Positions 40,478 through 47,395 of a stretch of DNA of 47,395 bases are shown piece after piece. The stretch spans positions 1-47,395 of the forward strand of contig NZ_BMVU01000050.1 in the NCBI RefSeq assembly GCF_014650875.1, read 5' to 3'. The notes under the pieces were generated by a model. It saw only the letters and a program-made list of their open reading frames with translations, did no database searches and was not told the origin of the DNA. The position numbers and the translations under genes were made by a program. Origin of the DNA: Streptomyces minutiscleroticus. GTDB lineage: Bacteria > Actinomycetota > Actinomycetes > Streptomycetales > Streptomycetaceae. How positions within the stretch are numbered: position 1 is the stretch's first letter; every line of letters starts with the position of its first letter.

Positions 40478-41755
40478 TTGCACGCGCCGATAGACGTGAC
40501 ACGGCTCGCCGCGGTGGACCACGCGCGCGCGGCGCGGGTCCTCAGCGAGGTCCGCAGCGCCACCCTCGCCGGCCGGCGCGTCAGGATCGCCCCCCGCCAG
40601 GTGATCGGCGAGTCCTGGGGCCGGATGCTGAGGGAGGGCCTGGACCCCGAGCACGCCGTCGGCGTCCCGCTGCTCGGCCGGGACGAGCTCGAACGGCGCC
40701 GCCAAGCCTCCCCGCTGCGCCACGTCCTGCCGGTGCTGCGCGAGAACCTGCTGTCCGTGGCGGACGTGGCGCACCACATCCTGGTCGTCGCGGACGCCGA
40801 CGGCCTGGTGCTGTGGCGCGAGGGCAACCCGTCCGTCCTGCGCAGCGCCGACCGGCTGGGCTTCGCGATCGGCGCCGACTGGGGCGAGAAGGTCGCCGGC
40901 ACGAACGGCATAGGCACGCCGGCGGTGATCCGCCGCCCCGTGCAGGTCTTCGCCTCCGAGCACTTCTCGCGCCGGCTGTCCTCGTGGACCTGCTCGGGCG
41001 CCCCGATCACCGATCCGCGCGACAACCGGCTGATCGGCGTCGTCGACGTCAGCGGCCCGCTGGAGAGCATGCACCCGGCGACGCTGCCCTGGGTGAACTC
41101 GGTGGCCAAGCTCGCCGAGGCCGGACTGCGCGAGCGGCACCGGGCGGCGCTGGAGCGGCTGCGCTCGGTGGCGGCGCCCATGCTGGCCCGGGTCGGCGGC
41201 CGCGCCCTGGCCGTGGACGCCTACGGCTGGACCGCGGCGGTCACCGGGATGCCGCACCTGGACCGCCTGGCGCTGCCCGGGTCGCCCGCGCCCGGCCCGG
41301 TCTGGCTGCCGTCCCTGGGCCCGTGCTCCCTGGAGCCGCTGCCGGGCGGCTGGCTGGTGCGCGTCACCGACCGGCCCGAGCCGCGCGGCACCGCCCGCAT
41401 CGTGCTGGACCTCGGGCAGCCGCGCCGCTGGACGGTGACCGTGGCGGGCGAGGCGGGCACCTGGACGCACGAGCTGACCCCGCGCCACGCGGAGCTGCTG
41501 TACCTGCTCGCCCGGCACCCCGAGGGGCGCAGCGCCGCCGCGCTGGCCGAGGACCTGTTCGGCGACCCGGCGCGCACGGTGACGGTACGGGCGGAGATGT
41601 CCCGTGTGCGGCGTTATCTGGGAGGCTTCCTCGAACACCGGCCGTATCGTTTCTGCGAACAGAGCGAGGTGCAGGTCCTCCTCCCGGACGACCCCTGCGA
41701 CCTGCTGCCCCACTCGACCGCCCCGGCGCTGGCCGGAACGCGCGCCGGCGACTGA
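40478..41755 (+). CDS. GAF-domain transcriptional regulator with C-terminal HTH
   Basis: A 425-residue regulator. A helical N-terminus (PRQVIGESWGRMLREGLDPE) leads into a GAF sensor (about residues 80-220; HHILVVADADGLVLWREGNP, WGEKVAGTNGIGTPAV, SCSGAPI-like WTCSGAPITDPRDN), as found in Streptomyces regulators related to the acetoin-type activators but without the sigma-54 ATPase. The C-terminus has an HTH (LTPRHAELLYLLARHPEGRS then AAALAEDLFG). The TTG at 40478 is chosen because GGGAGGA ends 5 bases before it; the ATG at 40391 has no ribosome site. The ligand and targets are unknown. Confidence 0.82.
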   Translation: MHAPIDVTRLAAVDHARAARVLSEVRSATLAGRRVRIAPRQVIGESWGRMLREGLDPEHAVGVPLLGRDELERRRQASPLRHVLPVLRENLLSVADVAHHILVVADADGLVLWREGNPSVLRSADRLGFAIGADWGEKVAGTNGIGTPAVIRRPVQVFASEHFSRRLSSWTCSGAPITDPRDNRLIGVVDVSGPLESMHPATLPWVNSVAKLAEAGLRERHRAALERLRSVAAPMLARVGGRALAVDAYGWTAAVTGMPHLDRLALPGSPAPGPVWLPSLGPCSLEPLPGGWLVRVTDRPEPRGTARIVLDLGQPRRWTVTVAGEAGTWTHELTPRHAELLYLLARHPEGRSAAALAEDLFGDPARTVTVRAEMSRVRRYLGGFLEHRPYRFCEQSEVQVLLPDDPCDLLPHSTAPALAGTRAGD

Positions 41756-41931
41756 CCGGCCCGCCGCCGGACGCCTCGGCACGTCCTCGTGCGATTTCAC
41801 GGTTTTCCCCGGTACGGGGCCGGACAGCGGCGCCTCTGGCGTACCATCCAACGCACGGCTCCCCGCGCCCACTCCTCCGGCGCAACGTCCGGAATCAGTG
41901 GGGACGTTGACCGCGTACCACGGGAGGACGC

Positions 41932-43329
41932 ATGAGGCAGCGAGGCAGGCACCGGCGCAAGCGGACCGGCCGTGCGCTGCGGGCCGCCCTGGCCGGCACG
42001 GCCCTGGCGCTGACCGGCGCCGCGGCCCTCATCACCACCTCGCAGGCCGCGGGCAGCGACAGCCCCGGCTTCCTCACCGCGCGCACCTCGGCCGCCGACA
42101 TCGCGGAGCTGCGGCTGCGGGAGGACCCCGTGCCCGAGAGCTCCCTGGACCGGCTGAGCGCGGAGATGGGCGCGCCGGTGGGCGTGGACGCGGTGCTGGC
42201 CGACGCCAACCACACCCTGCGCGGCGGGACCGACTGCACGGCCGACGAGACCGGGGCGCTGCCCGCCGCGCCGTCGGCCGCCCGCGCGTACTGCTGGGAG
42301 ACCGGCGACGCCACCGACCCGCGCTGGCTGCCGCGCTCGGTGACCACCTCGGGGGACGCCGACGAGGACGGCATGTGGGGCGCCAACCGGGTGGTCCTCG
42401 CGGGCTGGACGCACGACGAGCGGCCGGACACCCCCGAGGCCGACCGGGGCCTGGCGCGGGTCGCCTTCGTCGACGCGGGCGACCCCGGGCGGCTCCGCTA
42501 CCGCTGGGTGCTGCTGGTGGTGCCCGTGGACGGCGGCAGCGACTACCGGAAGCTGACCTCCCGTCTGGACGGCATGGTCTGGTACCAGGACAAGCTGCTC
42601 GTCACCGCCTCGGACGGCGACGGCGGCCGCACCGCCCTGTACGTGTACGACATGGACCGCATCCTGCGCGCCGACGTGCTCGGCGACGCGGTCGGGCGGA
42701 CCGACGAGGGCTGGTCGGCGCACCGCTACCGGTACGTGATGCCGGCGGTCGCCTCGTACCGCCTGACCGGCGGCGCGTGCGACCCGGCCGCCGACGGCGG
42801 GACGCCCTGCACCGGCCCGATCTCCCTGGACCGCACCTCGACGCCGCACAGCCTGGTCGCCGCCGAGCGGGTCCCCGCGGACAGCACGCGCCACGCCCGC
42901 CTGTGGCGCTACGACCTCAGCGACGCCCCCGACCGGACCGGCCTGCTCCGCCTGGACGCGGACGGGTACGCGGACGCGACGGAGGTGTACGAGACCGGGG
43001 CCACCGGCGTACGCGGCCTGCTGTCGTACCGGCCGGGCGGCGCCGAGAAGGCGGACTGGTATCTGGGCCAGGCGCCGGACGACGGGGCCGGGCACGGGAC
43101 CGTGTGGCGGCAGGACGGGAGCGGCGCGAAGGCCGCGACGTGCGGCGAGGACGAGGCGCACGACTGCTGGGGCGCCGCCACCGGGTCGATGTCGTACTGG
43201 CAGGAGACCGGCGAGGTGTGGTCTCTCACGGGCGTGCGCGACCCCGGCACCGGCCCGCCCGCGGGGTCCGGGGCCGCCCGTGTGCTCTTCTCCGTGCCGC
43301 TGGCCGACCTCGACGGCACGTTGGAGTGA
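41932..43329 (+). CDS. secreted protein of unknown function
   Basis: A 465-residue exported protein. An Arg/Lys-rich n-region (MRQRGRHRRKRTGRALRAAL) and hydrophobic core LAGTALALTGAAALI form a signal peptide, with cleavage near TTSQAAG. The mature part contains several Asp/Gly-rich turns and repeated W-Y strands (GMVWYQDKLLVTASDGDGGR, YVYDMDRILRAD, SMSYWQETGEVWSL) that look like a beta-propeller, with paired Cys for extracytoplasmic stability. I do not recognise an enzymatic motif. GGGAGGACGC precedes the ATG, an excellent ribosome site. It is probably monocistronic: 57 bp separate it from the GNAT gene, which has its own start context. Confidence 0.82.
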   Translation: MRQRGRHRRKRTGRALRAALAGTALALTGAAALITTSQAAGSDSPGFLTARTSAADIAELRLREDPVPESSLDRLSAEMGAPVGVDAVLADANHTLRGGTDCTADETGALPAAPSAARAYCWETGDATDPRWLPRSVTTSGDADEDGMWGANRVVLAGWTHDERPDTPEADRGLARVAFVDAGDPGRLRYRWVLLVVPVDGGSDYRKLTSRLDGMVWYQDKLLVTASDGDGGRTALYVYDMDRILRADVLGDAVGRTDEGWSAHRYRYVMPAVASYRLTGGACDPAADGGTPCTGPISLDRTSTPHSLVAAERVPADSTRHARLWRYDLSDAPDRTGLLRLDADGYADATEVYETGATGVRGLLSYRPGGAEKADWYLGQAPDDGAGHGTVWRQDGSGAKAATCGEDEAHDCWGAATGSMSYWQETGEVWSLTGVRDPGTGPPAGSGAARVLFSVPLADLDGTLE

Positions 43330-43387
43330 TCCGCGCGGGCCGGGGCGGGCTCGGAGCGGGATCAGGCACCGTGATTCCCTGGCGTGC

Positions 43388-43960
43388 ATGAGCAGCATCA
43401 CCGTCACCACCTGGTCGCTCGAGCAGAGCTCCCCCGCCGATCTGCGGTCCGCCGCCGCGCCCGCCGGCGACGTCCGCGTCGTCCGCGCCGAGGTGCCCTC
43501 GCCGGAGTTCAGCCGCTTCCTGTACGCGTCGGTCGGCGGCGACATCCACTGGACCGACCGGCTCGGCTGGACCTACGCGCAGTGGCGGGAGTACCTGAAC
43601 CGGCCGGGCACGGAGACCTGGGTGGCGTACGACCGGGGCACCCCGGCCGGGTACGTGGAGCTCCAGGCACAGGACGAGGGGGCCGTGGAGATCGTCTACT
43701 TCGGGCTGATACCCGCCTTCCGCGGCCGGCGGATCGGCGGCCACCTGCTGTCGTACGGGGTCGCGCGCGCCTGGGACCTGGCCTCCCGGGTGCCGGGGCG
43801 GGAGCCGACGCGGCGGGTGTGGCTGCACACGTGCAGCAGGGACGGCGAGCACGCGATGGACAACTACCTGCGCCGGGGCTTCAAGGTCTTCGACACCAGG
43901 GTCGAGGAGGAGCCGGAGGCACCGGCTCCCGGGCCGTGGCCGGGCGCGACGGCCGGCTGA
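43388..43960 (+). CDS. GNAT-family N-acetyltransferase
   Basis: A 190-residue acetyltransferase. The acetyl-CoA binding motif A is VEIVYFGLIPAFRGRRIGGH (R-G-x-x-I-G core), followed by LLSYGVARAW and a C-terminal NYLRRGFKVFDTR. The substrate is unknown. No clear Shine-Dalgarno precedes the ATG at 43388; the frame upstream is open, but the conserved sequence begins here. It is the last gene before the sulfur operon and separated from it by 182 bp. It has no obvious link to it. Confidence 0.87.
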   Translation: MSSITVTTWSLEQSSPADLRSAAAPAGDVRVVRAEVPSPEFSRFLYASVGGDIHWTDRLGWTYAQWREYLNRPGTETWVAYDRGTPAGYVELQAQDEGAVEIVYFGLIPAFRGRRIGGHLLSYGVARAWDLASRVPGREPTRRVWLHTCSRDGEHAMDNYLRRGFKVFDTRVEEEPEAPAPGPWPGATAG

Positions 43961-44142
43961 GCCGCCTCTCCGGCACGGAGGCGGGCGCCTCGCCCGGGCG
44001 GCCTCCGCGGCGGGGACCCGCGGACCCCTCTCCGAAGCCGCGAAACGTGATCAAGGCCACTTCGTCTCATCAGTCGGGACAGAGTTGTCCGCATCACGGA
44101 CGATGGTGGACTGTCGCGGAACCCGCGTGACACGCTTCCGTC

Positions 44143-44226
44143 ATGCCTGGAACTGGAATTGCCTTGGTGAGTCGGCGGCACGTCGACCTCGGCCGCATGT
44201 CCAGCGCCATCTGTCCGGCGGGCTGA
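44143..44226 (+). CDS. leader peptide of the sulfate assimilation operon
   Basis: A 27-residue peptide, MPGTGIALVSRRHVDLGRMS followed by SAICPAG and a stop. It belongs to the short actinobacterial leader peptides with an LVSR-(R/L)-HVDL-x-R core and a late Cys, which I recall lying upstream of sulfur-metabolism genes. It ends 139 bp before the sulfite reductase start and carries one TGT Cys codon (codon 24). A cysteine-sensing attenuation or translation-coupling role is plausible, by analogy with mycobacterial cysteine-responsive upstream ORFs. No Shine-Dalgarno is visible upstream of the ATG, so a leaderless mRNA is possible. Too short for ordinary gene finders. Confidence 0.8.
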   Translation: MPGTGIALVSRRHVDLGRMSSAICPAG

Positions 44227-44291
44227 CGAGCCGCAGCACCGCCGATCCCCCTTCCTTTCCGCCCTGCCCGCGCAATGACGCGCACGTATGC

Positions 44292-44311
44292 CCGCATGTG
44301 GACACATGCGG
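44292..44311. promoter_or_regulatory. perfect 9-bp palindrome between the leader peptide and sulfite reductase gene
   Basis: CCGCATGTG (44292-44300), GA, CACATGCGG (44303-44311) is an exact inverted repeat. An outer arm ATGACG (44275-44280) is complementary to CGTCAT (44313-44318). The position, 66 bp after the leader stop and 55 bp before the next start, fits an attenuator hairpin or a regulator operator. The function is inferred. Confidence 0.5.
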
Positions 44312-44365
44312 CCGTCATCGCAGGCCAGAGCCGCTTGCCCGCCTGTCCCGAAGGACGTAGAACCC

Positions 44366-46060
44366 ATGGCCGCCACCCCGCAGAACCCCGCCGCAGCGCC
44401 CCGCCGCAAGGTGAGCCGTCACCGTGGTGAGGGCCAGTGGGCCGCAGGGCACTTCACGCCGCTCAACGGCAACGAGCAGTTCAAGAAGGACGACGACGGT
44501 CTCAATGTGCGGACACGCATTGAGACGATCTACTCCAAGCGCGGTTTCGACTCGATCGACCCCAACGACCTGCGCGGCCGGATGCGCTGGTGGGGTCTGT
44601 ACACCCAGCGCAGGCCCGGGATCGACGGCGGCAAGACCGCGGTCCTGGAGCCGGAGGAGCTGGACGACGAGTACTTCATGCTGCGCGTCCGCGTCGACGG
44701 CGGCCGGCTGACCGTCGCCCAGCTGCGCGCCATCGGCGAGGTCTCCGAGACGTACGCGCGCGGCACCGCGGACATCACCGACCGGCAGAACATCCAGCTG
44801 CACTGGGTGCGCATCGAGGACGTGCCGGCGATCTGGGAGAAGCTGGAGGCCGTCGGGCTGTCCACGACCGAGGCGTGCGGGGACTGCCCGCGTGTCATCA
44901 TCGGCTCCCCCGTGGCGGGCATCGCCGCGGACGAGATCATCGACGGCACCCCGGCCGTGGACGAGATCCACCGGCGCTACATCGGCAGCAAGGAGTTCTC
45001 CAACCTGCCGCGCAAGTTCAAGACGGCCGTCTCCGGCTCCCCCGTGCAGGACGTCGTCCACGAGATCAACGACGTGGCGTTCGTCGGCGTGGTCCACCCC
45101 GAGCACGGCCCCGGCTTCGACCTCTGGGTCGGCGGCGGCCTGTCCACCAACCCCAAGCTGGCCCAGCGCCTCGGCACCTGGGTGCCGCTGGACGAGGTCG
45201 CGGACGTCTGGGCCGGAGTCGTCGGCATCTTCCGCGACTACGGCTACCGGCGGCTGCGCAACCGGGCCCGGCTGAAGTTCCTGATGGCCGACTGGGGCCC
45301 GGAGAAGTTCCGCCGGGTGCTGGAGGACGAGTACCTCCACCGCAAGCTCGTCGACGGCCCCGCGCCCGACGAACCCGTCTCCCGGTGGCGCGACCACGTC
45401 GGCGTCCACAGGCAGCGCGACGGCCGCTACTACGTGGGCTTCGCCCCGCGCGTCGGCCGCGTCGACGGCACCACCCTGACCAAGATCGCGGAACTGGCCG
45501 CCGCCCACGGCTCCGACCGGCTCAACACCACCGTCGAGCAGAAGATGATCATCCTCGACGTGGAGCGGGACCAGGTCGACTCGCTCGTGGCCGGCCTGGA
45601 GGCGCTGGACTTGCAGGTGAACCCCTCGCCGTTCCGCCGCTCCACCCTGGCCTGCACCGGCATCGAGTTCTGCAAGCTGGCCATCGTCGAGACCAAGGCG
45701 CGCGGCGCCTCGCTCATCGACGAACTGGAGCGCCGCCTGCCGGACTTCGACGAGCCGATCAGCATCAACATCAACGGCTGCCCGAACGCCTGCGCCCGCA
45801 TCCAGACCGCCGACATCGGCCTCAAGGGCCAGCTGGTCGTCGACGACCGGGGCGAGCAGGTCGAGGGCTTCCAGGTGCACCTGGGGGGCGCGCTCGGCCT
45901 TCAGGCCGGCTTCGGCCGCAAGGTCCGCGGTCTGAAGGTCACCTCCGAGGAGCTGCCGGACTACATCGAGCGGGTCCTGAAGCGCTTCCAGGAGGAGCGC
46001 GAGGACGGCGAGCGCTTCGCCGCCTGGGCTTCGCGGGCCTCCGAGGAAGCCCTGTCATGA
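44366..46060 (+). CDS. cysI: ferredoxin-dependent assimilatory sulfite reductase (siroheme/4Fe-4S)
   Basis: A 564-residue enzyme reducing sulfite to sulfide for cysteine synthesis. The 4Fe-4S/siroheme Cys ligands are C430 and C436 (CTGIEFC) and C472 and C476 (CPNAC), the CX5C...CX3C signature. The paired half-sites MRWWGLYTQRRPG and TEACGDCPRVIIGSP occur in the N-terminal half; in mycobacterial NirA a Tyr-Cys bond forms near these. It looks like the NirA/Sir type using ferredoxin, since no flavoprotein partner is nearby. The ATG at 44366 has GAAGGAC 9 bases upstream. It is the first enzyme gene of the operon, and its stop overlaps the next start (ATGA). Confidence 0.95.
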   Translation: MAATPQNPAAAPRRKVSRHRGEGQWAAGHFTPLNGNEQFKKDDDGLNVRTRIETIYSKRGFDSIDPNDLRGRMRWWGLYTQRRPGIDGGKTAVLEPEELDDEYFMLRVRVDGGRLTVAQLRAIGEVSETYARGTADITDRQNIQLHWVRIEDVPAIWEKLEAVGLSTTEACGDCPRVIIGSPVAGIAADEIIDGTPAVDEIHRRYIGSKEFSNLPRKFKTAVSGSPVQDVVHEINDVAFVGVVHPEHGPGFDLWVGGGLSTNPKLAQRLGTWVPLDEVADVWAGVVGIFRDYGYRRLRNRARLKFLMADWGPEKFRRVLEDEYLHRKLVDGPAPDEPVSRWRDHVGVHRQRDGRYYVGFAPRVGRVDGTTLTKIAELAAAHGSDRLNTTVEQKMIILDVERDQVDSLVAGLEALDLQVNPSPFRRSTLACTGIEFCKLAIVETKARGASLIDELERRLPDFDEPISININGCPNACARIQTADIGLKGQLVVDDRGEQVEGFQVHLGGALGLQAGFGRKVRGLKVTSEELPDYIERVLKRFQEEREDGERFAAWASRASEEALS

Positions 46061-46272
46061 GCGAGCGTGCGGCGCCCTTCTACTGCCCGTACTGCGGCGA
46101 CGAGGACCTGCGGCCGAGCGAACAGGGATGGGGGTCCCCCCGCGCGAGCGGAGCCGAGCGTGGGGGAGGGGCCTGGGAATGCGCAGCGTGCAACCGAGCC
46201 TTCCAGCTGAAGTTCCTGGGGCTGCTGTCCCGGGGGCTCCAGCGCACCGAGAGCGGAGGGGACGAGAGATGA
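46057..46272 (+). CDS. small zinc-ribbon protein between cysI and cysH, with an in-frame repeat insertion
   Basis: A 71-residue protein with two CXXC knuckles (FYCPYCGDEDL and WECAACNRAFQLKF) that would form one zinc ribbon, as in the small proteins usually found between these genes in Streptomyces; its exact role in sulfate reduction is unknown. The linker between the knuckles (GWGSPRASGAERGGG) is encoded by a dispersed palindromic repeat (46129-46167) that keeps the frame, so the protein is about 13 residues longer than expected. The start overlaps the cysI stop and its stop overlaps the cysH start, both ATGA, so translation is coupled on both sides. Confidence 0.85.
   Translation: MSERAAPFYCPYCGDEDLRPSEQGWGSPRASGAERGGGAWECAACNRAFQLKFLGLLSRGLQRTESGGDER
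46129..46167. repeat. dispersed GGGGGTCCCCC palindromic repeat inside a coding sequence
   Basis: TGGGGGTCCCCCCGCGCGAG, a GCGGAGCCGAGCG centre and GTGGGGGAG make a 39-bp imperfect palindrome of the kind scattered between Streptomyces genes, and related to 24647-24678. Here it is in frame (13 codons) within the zinc-ribbon gene. Confidence 0.8.
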
Positions 46273-47021
46273 CGACCGTTCGGACGGCGACACCCGAAGC
46301 GTCCGGGAGCGGCCGGGAGGACGGCCTCACCGAGCGGGAGGCCGAGCTCAAGGCCCTCGCCGAGCGGGCGGGCCGCGACCTGGAGGACGCCTCCGCACCG
46401 GAGATCCTGCAGTGGGCCGCCGACACCTTCGGCAAGGAGTTCTGCGTGACCTCCTCGATGGAGGACGCGGTGGTGGCCCACCTGGCGTCCCGCGCCCTGC
46501 CCGGCGTGGACGTGGTGTTCCTCGACACCGGCTACCACTTCCCCGAGACCATCGGCACCCGCGACGCGGTCGAGGCCGTGATGGACGTCAACGTCATCAC
46601 GCTGACCCCGCGTCAGACGGTGGCCGAGCAGGACGCCGAGTACGGCCCGCGGCTGCACGACCGCGACCCCGACCTGTGCTGCGCGCTGCGCAAGGTCAGG
46701 CCGCTGGAGGAGGGGCTGACCAAGTACGCCGCCTGGGCCACGGGCCTGCGCCGCGACGAGTCCCCGACCCGGGCGGGCACCCCGGTCGTCGGCTGGGACG
46801 CCAGGCGCCGCAAGGTGAAGGTCTCCCCGATCGCCCGCTGGACGCAGGACGACGTGGACGCGTACGTCGCCGAGCACGGGGTCCTCACCAACCCGCTGCT
46901 GATGGACGGCTACGCCTCCGTGGGCTGCGCCCCGTGCACCCGGCGGGTGCTGGAGGGCGAGGACGCGCGCGCCGGCCGCTGGGCGGGCCGCGCCAAGACC
47001 GAGTGCGGGCTGCACGGCTGA
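46269..47021 (+). CDS. cysH: assimilatory APS/PAPS reductase (4Fe-4S type)
   Basis: A 250-residue enzyme reducing adenylyl sulfate (or PAPS) to sulfite with thioredoxin. The iron-sulfur Cys set of APS-type enzymes is present: adjacent Cys137-Cys138 (DLCCALRK) and Cys220/Cys223 (GCAPC). The catalytic Cys246 is in the C-terminal ECGLHG. VFLDTGYHFPET is the sulfate/phosphate-binding region, and WATGLRRDESPTRA the arginine loop. The iron-sulfur set favours APS as substrate. The start overlaps the upstream stop (ATGA). It feeds sulfite to the cysI product. Confidence 0.95.
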   Translation: MTTVRTATPEASGSGREDGLTEREAELKALAERAGRDLEDASAPEILQWAADTFGKEFCVTSSMEDAVVAHLASRALPGVDVVFLDTGYHFPETIGTRDAVEAVMDVNVITLTPRQTVAEQDAEYGPRLHDRDPDLCCALRKVRPLEEGLTKYAAWATGLRRDESPTRAGTPVVGWDARRRKVKVSPIARWTQDDVDAYVAEHGVLTNPLLMDGYASVGCAPCTRRVLEGEDARAGRWAGRAKTECGLHG

Positions 47022-47056
47022 CCATGGCGAAGATTCCGCAGAACCAGGAGAACCAA

Positions 47057-47395
47057 GTGACCGGAGCCACGATCTGGCTCACCGGGCTGCCGAGCGCGGG
47101 CAAGACCACCATCGCGTACGAGCTGGCCGGGCGGCTGCGCGAGGAGGGCCACCTCGTCGAGGTGCTCGACGGCGACGAGATCCGCGAGTTCCTCACGGCG
47201 GGCCTCGGCTTCAGCCGCGAGGACCGGCACACCAACGTGCAGCGCATCGGCTTCCTCGCCGACCTGCTGGCGCGCAACGGCGTCAAGGTGCTCGTCCCCG
47301 TCATCGCGCCGTACGCCGACAGCCGCGAGGCCGTGCGCAAGCGCCACCAGGCCAGCGGCACCGCCTACCTGGAGATCCACGTCGCCACCCCCGTC
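47057..47395 (+). CDS. cysC: adenylylsulfate (APS) kinase, 3' end cut by the window
   Basis: The first 113 codons of an APS kinase, which phosphorylates APS to PAPS. The P-loop is WLTGLPSAGKTT, followed by VEVLDGDEIREFL, GFSREDRHTNVQRIGFLADL and VLVPVIAPYADSRE, all APS-kinase blocks. The GTG at 47057 is chosen because AGGAG ends 6 bases before it; an in-frame ATG at 47024 has no ribosome site. It lies 35 bp after cysH in the same operon. The stop and any following cysD/cysN genes are outside the window. With an APS-type cysH, the kinase may serve sulfation or PAPS supply as well as assimilation. Confidence 0.93.
   Translation, partial: MTGATIWLTGLPSAGKTTIAYELAGRLREEGHLVEVLDGDEIREFLTAGLGFSREDRHTNVQRIGFLADLLARNGVKVLVPVIAPYADSREAVRKRHQASGTAYLEIHVATPV

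Noticed and set aside
44288..44365. Upstream start for sulfite reductase at 44288
   Set aside because: It would place the regulatory palindrome inside the gene and has no ribosome site; the ATG at 44366 has GAAGGAC at good distance and starts the conserved sequence.
44502..44525. CTCAATG...CATTGAG inverted repeat near the start of cysI
   Set aside because: It lies within conserved coding sequence (LNVRTRIETI) with a 10-base unpaired centre; chance pairing is enough to explain it.
47024..47056. ATG at 47024 as the start of cysC
   Set aside because: It has no Shine-Dalgarno, whereas the GTG at 47057 has AGGAG 6 bases upstream and directly precedes the conserved kinase N-terminus.

Overview
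The window is very GC-rich, with G/C at almost every third codon position, many GTG and TTG starts, and a gene set typical of a Streptomyces chromosome arm: an alditol oxidase matching the S. coelicolor AldO enzyme, anti-sigma-type ATPase and PP2C-like proteins, Tat-exported and ricin-lectin secreted proteins, and an assimilatory sulfate reduction operon. I infer Streptomyces or a very close relative. No rRNA, tRNA or CRISPR array was seen.

Layout. 0-9 kb: regulatory and DNA-repair genes (anti-sigma-like ATPase, degenerate PP2C-like protein, TrmB/LuxR-type regulator, PPOX oxidoreductase, an ogt plus ada-alkA adaptive-response pair, rsgA). 9-20 kb: radical SAM protein, alditol oxidase, a Tat-exported PHP-domain protein with a partner, an alpha/alpha-barrel membrane protein with a cupin-like partner, a Nudix hydrolase, a secreted GH43 galactanase-like enzyme, and a decayed threonyl-tRNA synthetase tail. 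20-25 kb: homocysteine S-methyltransferase, carboxylesterase and a LacI regulator, bracketed by two direct copies of a palindromic MITE-like element. 25-27.5 kb: VOC protein, AraC regulator, YihY membrane protein.

27.5-38 kb is the centrepiece. A 1.6 kb AT-richer stretch with no confident gene is followed by a tight five-gene operon. It encodes a membrane enzyme built like the condensing half of epsilon-poly-lysine synthetase (carrier domain, six membrane segments, three acyltransferase-like domains, no adenylation domain), a separate adenylation-carrier-thioesterase NRPS, a clavaminate-synthase-like Fe(II)/2-oxoglutarate oxygenase, and SbnB and SbnA, which make L-2,3-diaminopropionate (Dap). 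I read this as a split Pls-type system making a Dap-derived oligomer, polymer or capped peptide. It carries the only in-frame TTA (bldA) codon I found in the window.

38-44 kb: an AidB-like acyl-CoA dehydrogenase, a GAF regulator, a secreted protein of unknown function and a GNAT acetyltransferase. 44-47.4 kb: a sulfate assimilation operon consisting of a leader peptide, sulfite reductase, a zinc-ribbon protein interrupted in frame by a dispersed palindromic repeat, APS/PAPS reductase, and the start of APS kinase, which runs off the window end.
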